The translations under genes and the position numbers were made by a program. Shown in pieces: positions 54,859 to 63,968 of a stretch of DNA of 64,000 nt. The notes below the pieces were generated by a model. The model made no database searches. It was not told where the DNA came from and saw nothing but the letters and a program-made list of their open reading frames with translations. Origin of the DNA: Bradyrhizobium sp. 186 (GTDB lineage: Bacteria > Pseudomonadota > Alphaproteobacteria > Rhizobiales > Xanthobacteraceae); the NCBI RefSeq assembly GCF_023101685.1, contig NZ_CP082164.1, forward strand, positions 1,426,001 through 1,490,000. Reading direction: 5' to 3'. Numbering within the stretch: position 1 is the stretch's first letter; each line of letters starts with the position of its first letter.

Positions 54859-56295
54859 TCAGATATTCGCCTCGCCCTCGGGGCCGACGGAGGCGATGCG
54901 CACCATGTTGGTGGTGCCGGGGATGCCGAGCGGCACGCCGGCGACGATGATCACGCGCTGGCCGGCGCGGACAAAGCCGTCGCGGAACGCGATCTGGCCG
55001 GCACGGCTGACCATGTCGTCCTGGTCGCGCGCATCCTCCGCCACCACGCAATGCACGCCCCAGACCACGGCGAGCCGGCGTCCGGCGGTGATGTTCGGCG
55101 TGATCGCCACGATCGGCGGCTTCGGCCGTTCGCGCGCCACGCGCGTTGCGGTCGAGCCTGAGCTGGTCCAGCAGATCAGGGCGGGCAAATCGAGCGTTTC
55201 GGCGATTTGCCGCGCGGCGTCCGCGATGGCGTCGCCGGCGGTGCTCTCGGGCGCCGGGCGCTGTGCCGCGACCACGGAACGATAGGTCGGGTCGCGCTCG
55301 ACCTCCTCGCCGATGCGGTTCATGGTCGAGACCGCCTCGACCGGGAATTTACCGGCCGCCGACTCCGCCGACAGCATGATGGCGTCGGCGCCTTCATAGA
55401 CGGCGGTGGCGACGTCGGAGACTTCGGCGCGGGTCGGCACCGGCGACTGGATCATCGATTCCAGCATCTGGGTCGCGATCACGACCGGCTTGCCGGCGCG
55501 CCGCGCCATCCGCGTCATCTGCTTCTGAAGGCTCGGCACCCGCTCCAGCGGCAGCTCGACGCCGAGGTCGCCGCGCGCCACCATCAGCGCGTCGGAGGCC
55601 TCGATGATCTCGGCGAGGCGGTCGATCGCCTGCGGCTTCTCGATCTTGGCCATGACTGCGGCGCGGCCGCGGATCATCTTCTTGGCCTCGATCACGTCGT
55701 CGGCGCGCTGCACGAAGGACAGCGCAATCCAGTCGACGCCGGTGACCAGCGCCGCCTCGAGGTCGGCGCGGTCTTTCGGCGTCATCGCCGAGACCGGCAG
55801 GTCCGTATCGGGCAGGCTGACGCCCTTGCGGTCGGACATCTTGCCGCCGACCACGACACGGGTCACCGCGTGCTCTTTCGAGGTCTCCTCCGCGATCAGC
55901 CGCACCTTGCCGTCGTCGAGCAGCAGCGCATGACCCGGCCGCAGTGCGGCGAGAATCTCAGGATGAGGGAGATGGACACGCGTGGTGTCGCCCGGCGTCT
56001 TGTCGGAATCGAGGGTGAAGATCTGGCCATTCTGGAGCTGGACCGATCCCTCGGCGAAGGCGCCCAGCCTGAGCTTCGGCCCCTGGAGGTCGACCAGGAT
56101 GCCGATGGGACGGCCGTAGCTGCTCTCGACATTGCGGATCGTCGCCACCAGCTCCCGCATCTTGTCGTGCGGGGTGTGGCTCATGTTGATGCGGAAAAGG
56201 TCGGCGCCGGCCTCGAACAGGCGACGGATCATCGCGAGATCCGAGGAGGCAGGTCCCAGGGTCGCGAGAATCTTGATACGGCGAAGACGCCTCAT
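54859..56295 (-). CDS. pyk: pyruvate kinase
   Basis: A 478-residue glycolytic enzyme that turns phosphoenolpyruvate and ADP into pyruvate and ATP. The N-terminal RIKILATLGPASS, FRINMSH, the metal/active-site MAKIEKP and ARGDLGVE are intact, and VIATQMLESM follows. The C-terminal allosteric domain is full length. The start overlaps the stop of the DUF1036 gene (ATGA). Confidence 0.95.
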   Translation of the reverse strand: MRRLRRIKILATLGPASSDLAMIRRLFEAGADLFRINMSHTPHDKMRELVATIRNVESSYGRPIGILVDLQGPKLRLGAFAEGSVQLQNGQIFTLDSDKTPGDTTRVHLPHPEILAALRPGHALLLDDGKVRLIAEETSKEHAVTRVVVGGKMSDRKGVSLPDTDLPVSAMTPKDRADLEAALVTGVDWIALSFVQRADDVIEAKKMIRGRAAVMAKIEKPQAIDRLAEIIEASDALMVARGDLGVELPLERVPSLQKQMTRMARRAGKPVVIATQMLESMIQSPVPTRAEVSDVATAVYEGADAIMLSAESAAGKFPVEAVSTMNRIGEEVERDPTYRSVVAAQRPAPESTAGDAIADAARQIAETLDLPALICWTSSGSTATRVARERPKPPIVAITPNITAGRRLAVVWGVHCVVAEDARDQDDMVSRAGQIAFRDGFVRAGQRVIIVAGVPLGIPGTTNMVRIASVGPEGEANI

Positions 56296-56885
56296 GGCTT
56301 ATTTCCAGGCGGGGGCGGAGGAGCTGGCGGGAGGCCAGGAGCGGCGGGGGGCGTACCACCGGGCGGGCCAGTGGGCAAACCCGGAACGCCGCCCGGGCCA
56401 ACCGGGCCGGGCAGACCAGGGACGCGCTGCTGTGCCGGCTGCTCGTTGGCGTCGGTGAGCTGCACCGTCCAGGCCCGCTGCTCGCCGGTATCGACCTCGA
56501 AATAGCCGGTCCGGTCGTAGCCGCGCGCCAGGCAATCCTCGGTGCCACGGATGGTGAATTCCTTGTCGCGCGAGCACATGAAGGCCTGCCCCGACCATTC
56601 GCCGCCGCGGTCATAGTCGATCGCGTAGATGTAATAGTAGCGGGCAACCAGCGTGCCCCGGAGCAGCGTCTCGCAGGAGCGGGACGAGATGTTCCACCAG
56701 CCCTCGGTGGTCCAGCCATCGGCGTCCTTGTAGCCCAGCGCGATGCCGACCCGGCTCGACGTGTTGTTGCAGAGGCGGAAATCGGCCGAAGCCGGGCTGG
56801 TCCAGAGGCAGAACAACGCAACCACCAGCACCGGGGCGAACCGGACAAGCAGGCGGAGGGGTGGGGATGGAGATTCGGCGATCAT
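56292..56885 (-). CDS. DUF1036 domain-containing secreted protein
   Basis: A 197-residue protein. RFAPVLVVALFCLWTSPASADF is a signal peptide cut after ASA. DUF1036 covers residues 35-125 with LCNNTSSRVGIALGYKDADGW and four Cys residues, probably as disulphides. The tail (from LPGPVGPGG) is Gly/Pro-rich. Function unknown. The gene overlaps pyk by four bases. Confidence 0.88.
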   Translation of the reverse strand: MIAESPSPPLRLLVRFAPVLVVALFCLWTSPASADFRLCNNTSSRVGIALGYKDADGWTTEGWWNISSRSCETLLRGTLVARYYYIYAIDYDRGGEWSGQAFMCSRDKEFTIRGTEDCLARGYDRTGYFEVDTGEQRAWTVQLTDANEQPAQQRVPGLPGPVGPGGVPGLPTGPPGGTPPAAPGLPPAPPPPPGNKP

Positions 56886-57037
56886 TGTCGCGGAAGCTAT
56901 ATCAGATCATTGACGATTTGGCGTAGAGGGGCTGGAACTGCCAACCGGCCCCCGTTTGCGCCGCGATATGGCAAAATCTGTGACTACGGCCTACCTATCG
57001 AGATGAGGGATCCAGTCCGGACATTGAGGTCACGATC

Positions 57038-57340
57038 ATGGCAATCGACGACAAAACCAGAACAGAGCTCGAGGCGGCCGCTTTCCGGCGCCTGGTCGAG
57101 CACCTGCGGACGCGGACGGACGTCCAGAACATCGATCTGATGAACCTGGCGGGCTTCTGCCGCAACTGCCTGTCCAACTGGCTCAAGGACGCCGCCGACG
57201 CTCAAGGTGTGGCCCTGAGCAAGGACGAGAGCCGGGAAGCCGTCTACGGCATGCCCTACGAGACCTGGAAATCGAAACACCAGGGCACGGCCAGTCCGGA
57301 GCAGCTCGGAGCGATGAAGAAGGTCCATCCCGGGCATTGA
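57038..57340 (+). CDS. DUF1244 family protein
   Basis: A 100-residue protein of the DUF1244 family with the conserved MNLAGFCRNCLSNWL (two Cys three apart) and YGMPYETWKSKHQ. Function unknown. DUF1244, DUF1036, pyk and the GapR gene stay together in many rhizobia. No signal peptide. Confidence 0.9.
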   Translation: MAIDDKTRTELEAAAFRRLVEHLRTRTDVQNIDLMNLAGFCRNCLSNWLKDAADAQGVALSKDESREAVYGMPYETWKSKHQGTASPEQLGAMKKVHPGH

Positions 57341-57550
57341 GCGGCCTGGCTTTCCGCCCCGCCGGCGCGAGCCTTGAGTCGCGCTCAGCACAACAGCTTT
57401 CTTTGCTCCAGTGCAGGAAGATGTGGGCGCGCTGTGGACGAGCGCGATGCTGCCTTGAACGCGGGCGCGGCCAACCCTAAGGGTCAAGCAGCACGCGCGG
57501 TGAGGATGCCGGCGTCACCTCGTTTTGCCAGTTCCATTGGGAGTACCAAG

Positions 57551-57823
57551 ATGGCCACCTCCGCCGCCGTTCGCGACGACGAGCCCGCAACGAAATTTGC
57601 CAAGGACCAGCTCAAATCCATCATCGAGCGCATCGAGCGGCTGGAGGAAGAGAAGAAGGCGATCTCCGACGACATCCGTGACGTCTATGCCGAGAGCAAG
57701 GGCAACGGATACGACGTGAAGGCGCTGCGCACGATCGTGCGGATGCGCAAGGAGGACCCGAACGAGCGCGCCGAGGCCGAGACGATTCTCGAGACCTATA
57801 TGCAGGCGCTGGGGATGCTCTGA
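57551..57823 (+). CDS. gapR: GapR family DNA-binding protein (DUF2312)
   Basis: A 90-residue GapR homologue. The core [50 protein letters not shown] is the family's helical body, with the conserved KGNG(Y/F)DVK. GapR, known in Caulobacter, binds overtwisted DNA ahead of replication forks and affects cell-cycle progression. The ATG at 57551 follows GGGAG; the open frame from 57374 lies upstream of it. Confidence 0.93.
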   Translation: MATSAAVRDDEPATKFAKDQLKSIIERIERLEEEKKAISDDIRDVYAESKGNGYDVKALRTIVRMRKEDPNERAEAETILETYMQALGML

Positions 57824-57851
57824 GGGCGTTTCGCCGACACCACAGCAGCGA

Positions 57852-57885
57852 TAGCCCGGATGGAGCGGAAGCGAAATCCGGGCTA
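57852..57885. repeat. short palindrome
   Basis: TAGCCCGGAT (57852-57861) and ATCCGGGCTA (57876-57885) pair around a 14-base loop, between the gapR stop and the end of the opposing DUF882 gene. It may act as a bidirectional terminator. Confidence 0.6.
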
Positions 57886-57923
57886 CGAGACTGAATTCGT
57901 GGAGATGGCGAGGGCTACCAGCC

Positions 57924-59534
57924 TCAGCGCAGCGCCGCCGTGCGCACCACGAAGGACGTCGTCTCGAGCTTCGCGGTCGCGGTGCCCGAGAAACTGTCGC
58001 AAGACAGGCCCTGCATGGGATCGTCGACAAAGCCAATCGCGATCACGGATCGCGGCTTGACGAAATAGGCGCGCATCGCGGCCATGTCGAGCTCGCCCAT
58101 CATCGTGACCGACATCGCGCGGCTGGCGCTCGGCGACAGCATCACGATCTTGAGCCAGATGCTCTCGCCCTTGGCCGCGGAGAGCCGGGTCGCGGTTGCG
58201 ACCATGCCGTCGATGCTCTTGCCGACCACCGTGTTGATTTCGGTCGCCGGCGCGAGGTTGCGCGTCGCGGATGCGGGACGGGCGGAGCGCGGGATCGGCG
58301 CGGAGGCGGCGACGACGTTGGCGCGGTCGACCGGAGAGGCTGCGGCCGGCGCGTAGGCCAGTGCCTGATAGGCCGACGAGGACACGCTGGCGGTCGGCTG
58401 CGGGTCGGTGGCGGCAGCGAGCGCCTGGCGCGCCTTCAGCGCGGCGATTTGAGCCGGCGTCGCCTGTTGCGGCGTGGCCGGGATATCCCAGAAGCCGCGG
58501 GCGTTGATGATGTCTGCCGGGGTCTCCGGCTTGCCGGCAGCCGGCTTGTCAGCCACAGGCGCGGGCTTCGGCTTAGGCGGCGCAACGATCTGAGCGTCGG
58601 CAGAAGCGAGCTGGAGCGCCGCGGCGACTGGCGGCTTGGCGCGGGGCGTCGGTACCGGATCGGCGGGCTTGGCTGCGGCTGCGACCACGGTCGGCGCGGC
58701 GGGCTTTGCGGTCGCGCCCTCGTCATCCTCGTCGTTGCTGGCGGGGGCCGGCTTGCCCTTGAACAGGGCGGCGAAGAAGTTCGGCTTGCCGATGGTGCCG
58801 GCGTCATCACCGCCACCGCGCCGCTCGATGTCGGCCTTGGCGAGCTCATAACCCCTGAGCGGCGTGCCGTCGGTCGGGACATGGACCGTGCGGCCGTCCG
58901 GGAAGACGCGGGCGAGCTGGTCATGCGTCATGCGCGGCCAGTGCCGGATGCTGCCGGTGTCGAGATGCACGAAAGGCGAGCCGGAGGTCGGGTAGAAGCC
59001 GACGCCGCCGCGCTGGAGGCGCAGGCCGGCGAAACGAATCTGCTCCAGCGGCACGCCCGGAATGTGGAAGTCCATCGCATGCCCCAGCATGTGCTGGCTG
59101 AAGCGTGCCACACCGGAGGAGCGGCGGCGGAGCATGGCGTTGGTGGCGGGGGAGCGGTAGGAGGAGATGATCTGGATCGGCTGCTTGCCGTCGACGTCGC
59201 GATAGACTTCCCAGAGGATGTCGAAGAGGTGACGGTCCATGACCGTCTCGTCCTGGGTGCGCCAGTCGCGCAGGAAGTGGTTGAGCTGCTTCAGCGCCGC
59301 TTCGTCGTAGCGCCCGTCGCGTTTGAAGGTGACGGTGAGATCTTCGCCGGAATGGGTGTGGTGGAACGAGAGCGTCTTGGTCTCGTTCAGCGCCGCGGCG
59401 TCATGAACCGAACCCGCGGCAGCAAACAGCAATACGGATGCGAGGCCGATCCGGGATCCGGCCTTCACTCCCGCATGGGACAACGACAGCACAGCGAATT
59501 GGCGTGCGAGACCAGTCAGCACGTTAGAGCCCAC
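57924..59534 (-). CDS. DUF882 (YcbK-like) peptidase-fold protein with long linker tail
   Basis: A 536-residue secreted protein. After a signal region (LASVLLFAAAGSVHDAAA) the DUF882 domain has YRSPATNAMLRR, SQHMLGHAMDFHIPG and FVHLDTG, the zinc-binding layout of M15-type peptidoglycan peptidases. The second half is a low-complexity Ala/Pro/Lys-rich linker and a small C-terminal domain (GKSIDGMVATATRLSAAKGESIWLKIVMLSP). The start is a GTG at 59534; a ribosome site is not obvious, so the start is less sure. It is one gene from a L,D-transpeptidase, suggesting cell-wall work. Confidence 0.82.
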   Translation of the reverse strand: MGSNVLTGLARQFAVLSLSHAGVKAGSRIGLASVLLFAAAGSVHDAAALNETKTLSFHHTHSGEDLTVTFKRDGRYDEAALKQLNHFLRDWRTQDETVMDRHLFDILWEVYRDVDGKQPIQIISSYRSPATNAMLRRRSSGVARFSQHMLGHAMDFHIPGVPLEQIRFAGLRLQRGGVGFYPTSGSPFVHLDTGSIRHWPRMTHDQLARVFPDGRTVHVPTDGTPLRGYELAKADIERRGGGDDAGTIGKPNFFAALFKGKPAPASNDEDDEGATAKPAAPTVVAAAAKPADPVPTPRAKPPVAAALQLASADAQIVAPPKPKPAPVADKPAAGKPETPADIINARGFWDIPATPQQATPAQIAALKARQALAAATDPQPTASVSSSAYQALAYAPAAASPVDRANVVAASAPIPRSARPASATRNLAPATEINTVVGKSIDGMVATATRLSAAKGESIWLKIVMLSPSASRAMSVTMMGELDMAAMRAYFVKPRSVIAIGFVDDPMQGLSCDSFSGTATAKLETTSFVVRTAALR

Positions 59535-59808
59535 CCAGTCGACCAGCGTTCAAAATGGACTCTCCCGCCAACCCCGCTAGCGCGCGAAAGAGGATGAACG
59601 CTTTGTTAAAGCGAGAAGGTTAATTTGGCGTTGACCTTCCCGCCCCCAAAACCAAGTCAGAATACAAACCTAAGCGACTGAGTGTGGCGAAAAAACGCCC
59701 GCTGCCCGAGGCCGGGTCGATAATGGTTAACGTTAAGCGACCCCCATCCAGGGGACGAGGTCGCTGATCTCATTAGCGAATTTCAGGAAAAGACCGGTCG
59801 AGAAGGCC

Positions 59809-61998
59809 TCAGCGGGTGAACACCCGCTGCTGCTGCGGACGGCGGCCGACTGGAGCCGGCGGTGGGGTCGGCGCCCCGAACAGCCGCTCGAAGAAGTTCG
59901 GACCGGACGAGCCGCCATTGTTGGCCACCGCCACGCCGGACGGCAACGTCGTCGCCGGGCGCGAATAGCTCGGCTGGGAGTGAGCCACGACGTTCTCAAG
60001 ATCCTTGCCGCGGCCGTTCTTCAGGATGTTGATCATGGTCGCGTCGCGGCCATAGACGTCCTTGCGGAATTGCAGCTTGCCGCCGTCGTCCACGAACGCG
60101 GTCTGGTAGGTGATGTTGACCGGGATCGGCGTCGGGAATTTCAGGTCGATCTCGCTCTTGCCGTACATGCTGCGCACGCGCTCCGGCGTGTACTTCTCGT
60201 TCGGCATGGCGATGTTGAGCAGAACGGACGCGTACTGATCCGGATTCTGTACGCGCATGCAGCCATGGCTGAAGGCGCGCTCGTCCCTGGCGAACAGGTT
60301 CTTGTCCGGCGTGTCGTGCTGATAAACCAGGAACTTGTTCGGGAAGTTGAAGCGGATGCGGCCGAGTGCGTTCGCTTCACCGGGCGGCTGCGAGATATGC
60401 ACCGAACCGTCGCGGTTCTGTTCGAGCTTGAGGCCCATGCGCTGAAGCACGGTCGGGTCCTGCTGAAGCGCCGGCAGATATTCGTTGTAGACGATCGAGG
60501 GCGGCACGTTCCAGGTCGGATTGACCGTGATGTACTTCATCGTCTCGGTGAGCAGCGGGGTCGCATGCGTGCCCGGCTTGCCGGTGACGACGCGGGTGGT
60601 CCAGACCTGTTGGCCGCGCTGCATCACCTTCAGCGTGTAGTCGGGAATGTTGAGGATGACATAGGCATCGCCGAGCGAGGGCACGCCGAGGTCGCGCGGC
60701 AGCCAGCGCCAGCGCTCCATGTTGACGAGCACGACGTCGATCTGCTTGTCGCGCTTCGGGCTGTTCAGCGCCTTGACCGTCTTGTCGTCGAGGATGCCGG
60801 TCGCCTTGATCTCGGCGCCGTCCTGAAACGTGCGCACGGCTTCAGCGACCGTGGCGTCGTAGCGGGTGTCGTTGGCGTTCTCGGCAATGCCGAGCTTGGC
60901 GCGAAGCTGCGGCACGCGCGGATCTTCCGCGACGATTTCAGCCTGCTTCCTGCCGCGGGCCGCGGTGTACTTCAGCGCGGGACCATCGGCGATGTCGATC
61001 GCCGGACCGTCGGTCTGGCCGCGGAGCTGCGCGAGCTTAGCCTTCAGGTCCTTGTAGAGCTTCTGCGGCGGGTTGTAGCTGTCGAGCGCGGCGGACGCAT
61101 CAGTCGCGGTCGTGACCTTGGCGAGCACGTCGCTCGGATCGGTCGGATGCTCGGGATAGAGGATGTCGCCGCTAACCTGAGACCAGTGCATGCGGCCGCT
61201 CTGGGCCTGGCGCGCATAGTCGAACATGCTGGCGGTGAGCTTCAACTCGGCGTCGGCCAGCGCATCGGGCGTCGTGGCGGCGGCAAAATCCGCCACCGGG
61301 TAGTCGGCGGGATTGAGGCCTTCGGAGGCGGCATCCTTCAGTCGCGCGATGACGCCCTTGGCAGCAGTGGTGAGGCTGCCGCCCTGCGTCCAGACCGGCG
61401 CGTACTCACGCGAGCCATAAAACTTCTCGATGGCGGCGCGCTCGTTCTTGCGGTCGAAATAGCGCGAGGTCTTGGCGCCAATCATGTCCTTGAGCTTGTC
61501 GGCGACCGGCTGGTCGGCGGCGGGGACGTTGCTCGCGGCCTTCACCGGCTCGGCGGCCGGGATAGCTGCGGCGGCAGGCGCCGCGGGAGCGGCCGGCGCC
61601 GTTGCAGTGTCGGCTTTGACCGGTTCAGATTTGGCAGGCTCGCTCTTGGCCGTCTCGCTCTTCGGGGCCTCAGTCGCGGGCGTGGTGGCGACATCCGCGG
61701 GCTTGGTCTCGACCTTGTCAGGCGCTGGCGCGGCTTCGGCCTTCACAGCTTCCTTGGCCGGCTCCTTCGCGGAGTCCTGAACCGTGGCGGTGGTGTCGAG
61801 CTTGATGTCGGCGGCAGTCGGGGGCGCGACGTTTGCGGGCTCGGGGCGCGGGATCGCGGCTTCGATCGCGAGCTCGGCGGCACTGCTGCGCGCCTGATCC
61901 TGCGCCAGTGCCGAGCTGGCCGACACCGTGAGGAAGGTCGCCGCGACCGTCATCAAGACGCGGTCAAAGCCTGCACGGTGGTTCAAACAGTCACGCAT
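59809..61998 (-). CDS. L,D-transpeptidase, YcbB/LdtD type
   Basis: A 729-residue periplasmic enzyme that makes 3-3 cross-links in peptidoglycan. MTVAATFLTVSASSALAQ is the signal-peptide core. A Pro/Ala/Lys-rich region (about residues 35-165) precedes the scaffold and a peptidoglycan-binding domain (VAEAVRTFQDGAEIKATGILDDKTVKALN). The YkuD catalytic motif FSHGCMRVQN has His578 and Cys580. The start at 61998 (MRDCLNHRAG) is chosen over 62106 because a signal peptide follows; GAGGGG precedes it. Confidence 0.92.
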   Translation of the reverse strand: MRDCLNHRAGFDRVLMTVAATFLTVSASSALAQDQARSSAAELAIEAAIPRPEPANVAPPTAADIKLDTTATVQDSAKEPAKEAVKAEAAPAPDKVETKPADVATTPATEAPKSETAKSEPAKSEPVKADTATAPAAPAAPAAAAIPAAEPVKAASNVPAADQPVADKLKDMIGAKTSRYFDRKNERAAIEKFYGSREYAPVWTQGGSLTTAAKGVIARLKDAASEGLNPADYPVADFAAATTPDALADAELKLTASMFDYARQAQSGRMHWSQVSGDILYPEHPTDPSDVLAKVTTATDASAALDSYNPPQKLYKDLKAKLAQLRGQTDGPAIDIADGPALKYTAARGRKQAEIVAEDPRVPQLRAKLGIAENANDTRYDATVAEAVRTFQDGAEIKATGILDDKTVKALNSPKRDKQIDVVLVNMERWRWLPRDLGVPSLGDAYVILNIPDYTLKVMQRGQQVWTTRVVTGKPGTHATPLLTETMKYITVNPTWNVPPSIVYNEYLPALQQDPTVLQRMGLKLEQNRDGSVHISQPPGEANALGRIRFNFPNKFLVYQHDTPDKNLFARDERAFSHGCMRVQNPDQYASVLLNIAMPNEKYTPERVRSMYGKSEIDLKFPTPIPVNITYQTAFVDDGGKLQFRKDVYGRDATMINILKNGRGKDLENVVAHSQPSYSRPATTLPSGVAVANNGGSSGPNFFERLFGAPTPPPAPVGRRPQQQRVFTR

Positions 61999-62344
61999 TG
62001 TGTCACACCCCTCGGGTGAACTGTCCCTCGTGGAACAGCTTTGTTTATCGTCTTCAGCTTCGGCTAAACCGCGCCGGCCTCTCGAAAGTTGCACGCCTGC
62101 ACGCAACGACTCTTACGCAGACGATATACAGGCCCGGTTTTTGCAGCCAGCGTTACCCGGGACAACTCACGACAAACTGACTTCAAGGAAGCCTTTTTGC
62201 AACGGATAGTGCGCTTCTGCCACGCGCTTTTCCCTTTGTCTGTCACTTCCAAGTCACGGTTCACGTCGCAGTCGAATTCTTCCGTAACCCGAATGGCTTA
62301 CGGCGACATCGCGCCACCAGGCAAACCGCCGTTCACAGCACGGC
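61999..62344. other. 346-bp intergenic region, sigma-54 regulator end to ldt start
   Basis: No gene, repeat or RNA recognised. It must hold the promoter of the L,D-transpeptidase gene on the minus strand, but no clear -35/-10 pair stands out. Confidence 0.4.
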
Positions 62345-63844
62345 TCAGTGCGTCTCCTCGCCGCTTTTGCCGCCATGTCCGGGCACGCCGGCTTCGTCGA
62401 GTTTGCGGTAAAGCGTGGACCGGCCGATCTTGAGGCGGCGGGCGACCTCGGACATCTGTCCGCGATAATGCGAGATCGCGAAGCGGATGATCTCGTTCTC
62501 CATGTCCTCCAGCGGGCGAACATCGCCGGTCGCGGTCAGCATAGCCAGGGTTCCCGACGAGGGCAGGGGTGGCACAATCGGTATTTCATTACCCGAGACC
62601 ACAGAGGGTGCCGCGATCGGGTCGATCATTAGCGGCGCGGTCGGAATCTCCGTTACGAGGTGCGGATGCGAGGCGAGCAGCGGGAAATCGTCGAGGCCGA
62701 GCTGGTCCCCCTCGCTCATCACCACCGCGCGGTAGACCGCGTTTTCGAGCTGGCGGATGTTGCCGGGCCAGTCGAGCTGGGCGAGGTGCGCCACGGCTTC
62801 GCCGCTGACGCCCGCGATCGCGCGGTTTTCCTCGGCGGCAAAGCGCGCCAGGAAATGACGCAGGAGATGCGGGATGTCCTCGCGTCGGGCCCGCAGCGAG
62901 GGGATGGTCAATGGCAGCACGTGTAGGCGATAGAACAGGTCTTCGCGGAAATGGCCCTGCTTCACCCGCTCCAGGAGCCTGCGGTTGGTTGCCGAGATGA
63001 TGCGGACGTCGACCTTGACCGGCTTGCGGCCGCCGACCGCTTCCACCGCGCCCTCCTGGAGCGCGCGCAGCAGTTTGACCTGCGCCGCCAGCGGCAGCTC
63101 GCTGACCTCGTCCAGAAACAGCGTGCCGCCATGGGCTTCGACGAACTTGCCCATGTGCCGCTCGGTCGCGCCGGTGAAGGCGCCCTTCTCGTGACCGAAC
63201 AGGATCGACTCGACGAGGTTGTCGGGGATCGCGCCGCAATTGACCGCGACGAACGGCTTTGCCTTGCGCTCGCCGCTGCCATGGATGGCACGCGCGAACA
63301 TCTCCTTGCCGACGCCGGACTCGCCCTCGATCAGCACGGGAATCGACGAGTTGGCCGCCTTCTGCGCGGTCCGCATTACCGGCGCCATCGCCTCGGCGCG
63401 CGTGACGATGTCGGAGAAGGTCAGCCGTCCCTCGCGGGTGTGACGGATGCGCTGCAATTCACCCTTGAGCGCGGAGGCGTTGAGCGCGTTGCGAAGAGAG
63501 ACCTGGAGCCGCTCGATGCCGACCGGCTTGACCACGAAGTCCGCCGCGCCGGCGCGCATCGCCGAGATCACGTTGTCGATGCCGCCATGGGCGGTCTGCA
63601 CGATCACCGGCACGGTCAGACCTGCTTCGCGGATTTTTGCCAGCACGCCCATGCCGTCGAGGCCGGGCATGACGAGATCGAGTACGACGGCGTCGATAGC
63701 GGGTCCGTCGGGGGCGGTGAGGGCGGCAATCGCGGCGTCGCCGGACTCCACGACGATCGTCTCATAGCCGCATTTCTGCACCATGTTCTCGACCAGCCGG
63801 CGCGCCACGGCATCGTCATCGGCGATCAAAATACTGGCAGCCAT
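62345..63844 (-). CDS. sigma-54-dependent response regulator (NtrC type)
   Basis: A 499-residue activator. The receiver domain (residues 1-120) has the acidic triad D9-D11 and the phospho-accepting Asp56 (VLDLVMPG). The AAA+ domain has Walker A GESGVGKE, GAFTGAT for sigma-54 contact and the late LPLTIPSLRARREDIP. A FIS-type HTH near residues 455-490 (MSEVARRLKIGRSTLYRKLDEAGVP) ends it. All catalytic parts are intact. No histidine kinase is beside it. A CtrA box lies 60 bp upstream, so cell-cycle control is possible. Confidence 0.93.
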   Translation of the reverse strand: MAASILIADDDAVARRLVENMVQKCGYETIVVESGDAAIAALTAPDGPAIDAVVLDLVMPGLDGMGVLAKIREAGLTVPVIVQTAHGGIDNVISAMRAGAADFVVKPVGIERLQVSLRNALNASALKGELQRIRHTREGRLTFSDIVTRAEAMAPVMRTAQKAANSSIPVLIEGESGVGKEMFARAIHGSGERKAKPFVAVNCGAIPDNLVESILFGHEKGAFTGATERHMGKFVEAHGGTLFLDEVSELPLAAQVKLLRALQEGAVEAVGGRKPVKVDVRIISATNRRLLERVKQGHFREDLFYRLHVLPLTIPSLRARREDIPHLLRHFLARFAAEENRAIAGVSGEAVAHLAQLDWPGNIRQLENAVYRAVVMSEGDQLGLDDFPLLASHPHLVTEIPTAPLMIDPIAAPSVVSGNEIPIVPPLPSSGTLAMLTATGDVRPLEDMENEIIRFAISHYRGQMSEVARRLKIGRSTLYRKLDEAGVPGHGGKSGEETH

Positions 63845-63903
63845 GGTGTTCCCCGCACGCTACAACTATCTGTCTCGAATCGGGGCACTCTGGCCGAAGC
63901 CGA

Positions 63904-63918
63904 TTAACGCACTCTTAA
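63904..63918. promoter_or_regulatory. CtrA-binding box upstream of the sigma-54 regulator
   Basis: TTAACGCACTCTTAA matches TTAA-N7-TTAA exactly. It lies 60 bp before the regulator start at 63844 (minus strand) and 51 bp before a possible plus-strand start at 63969, so it could serve either direction. Confidence 0.6.
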
Positions 63919-63968
63919 ACCTTGATGACCGCGCCCGCCGCGATTCTTGAACACAGGTTTCCAGCACA

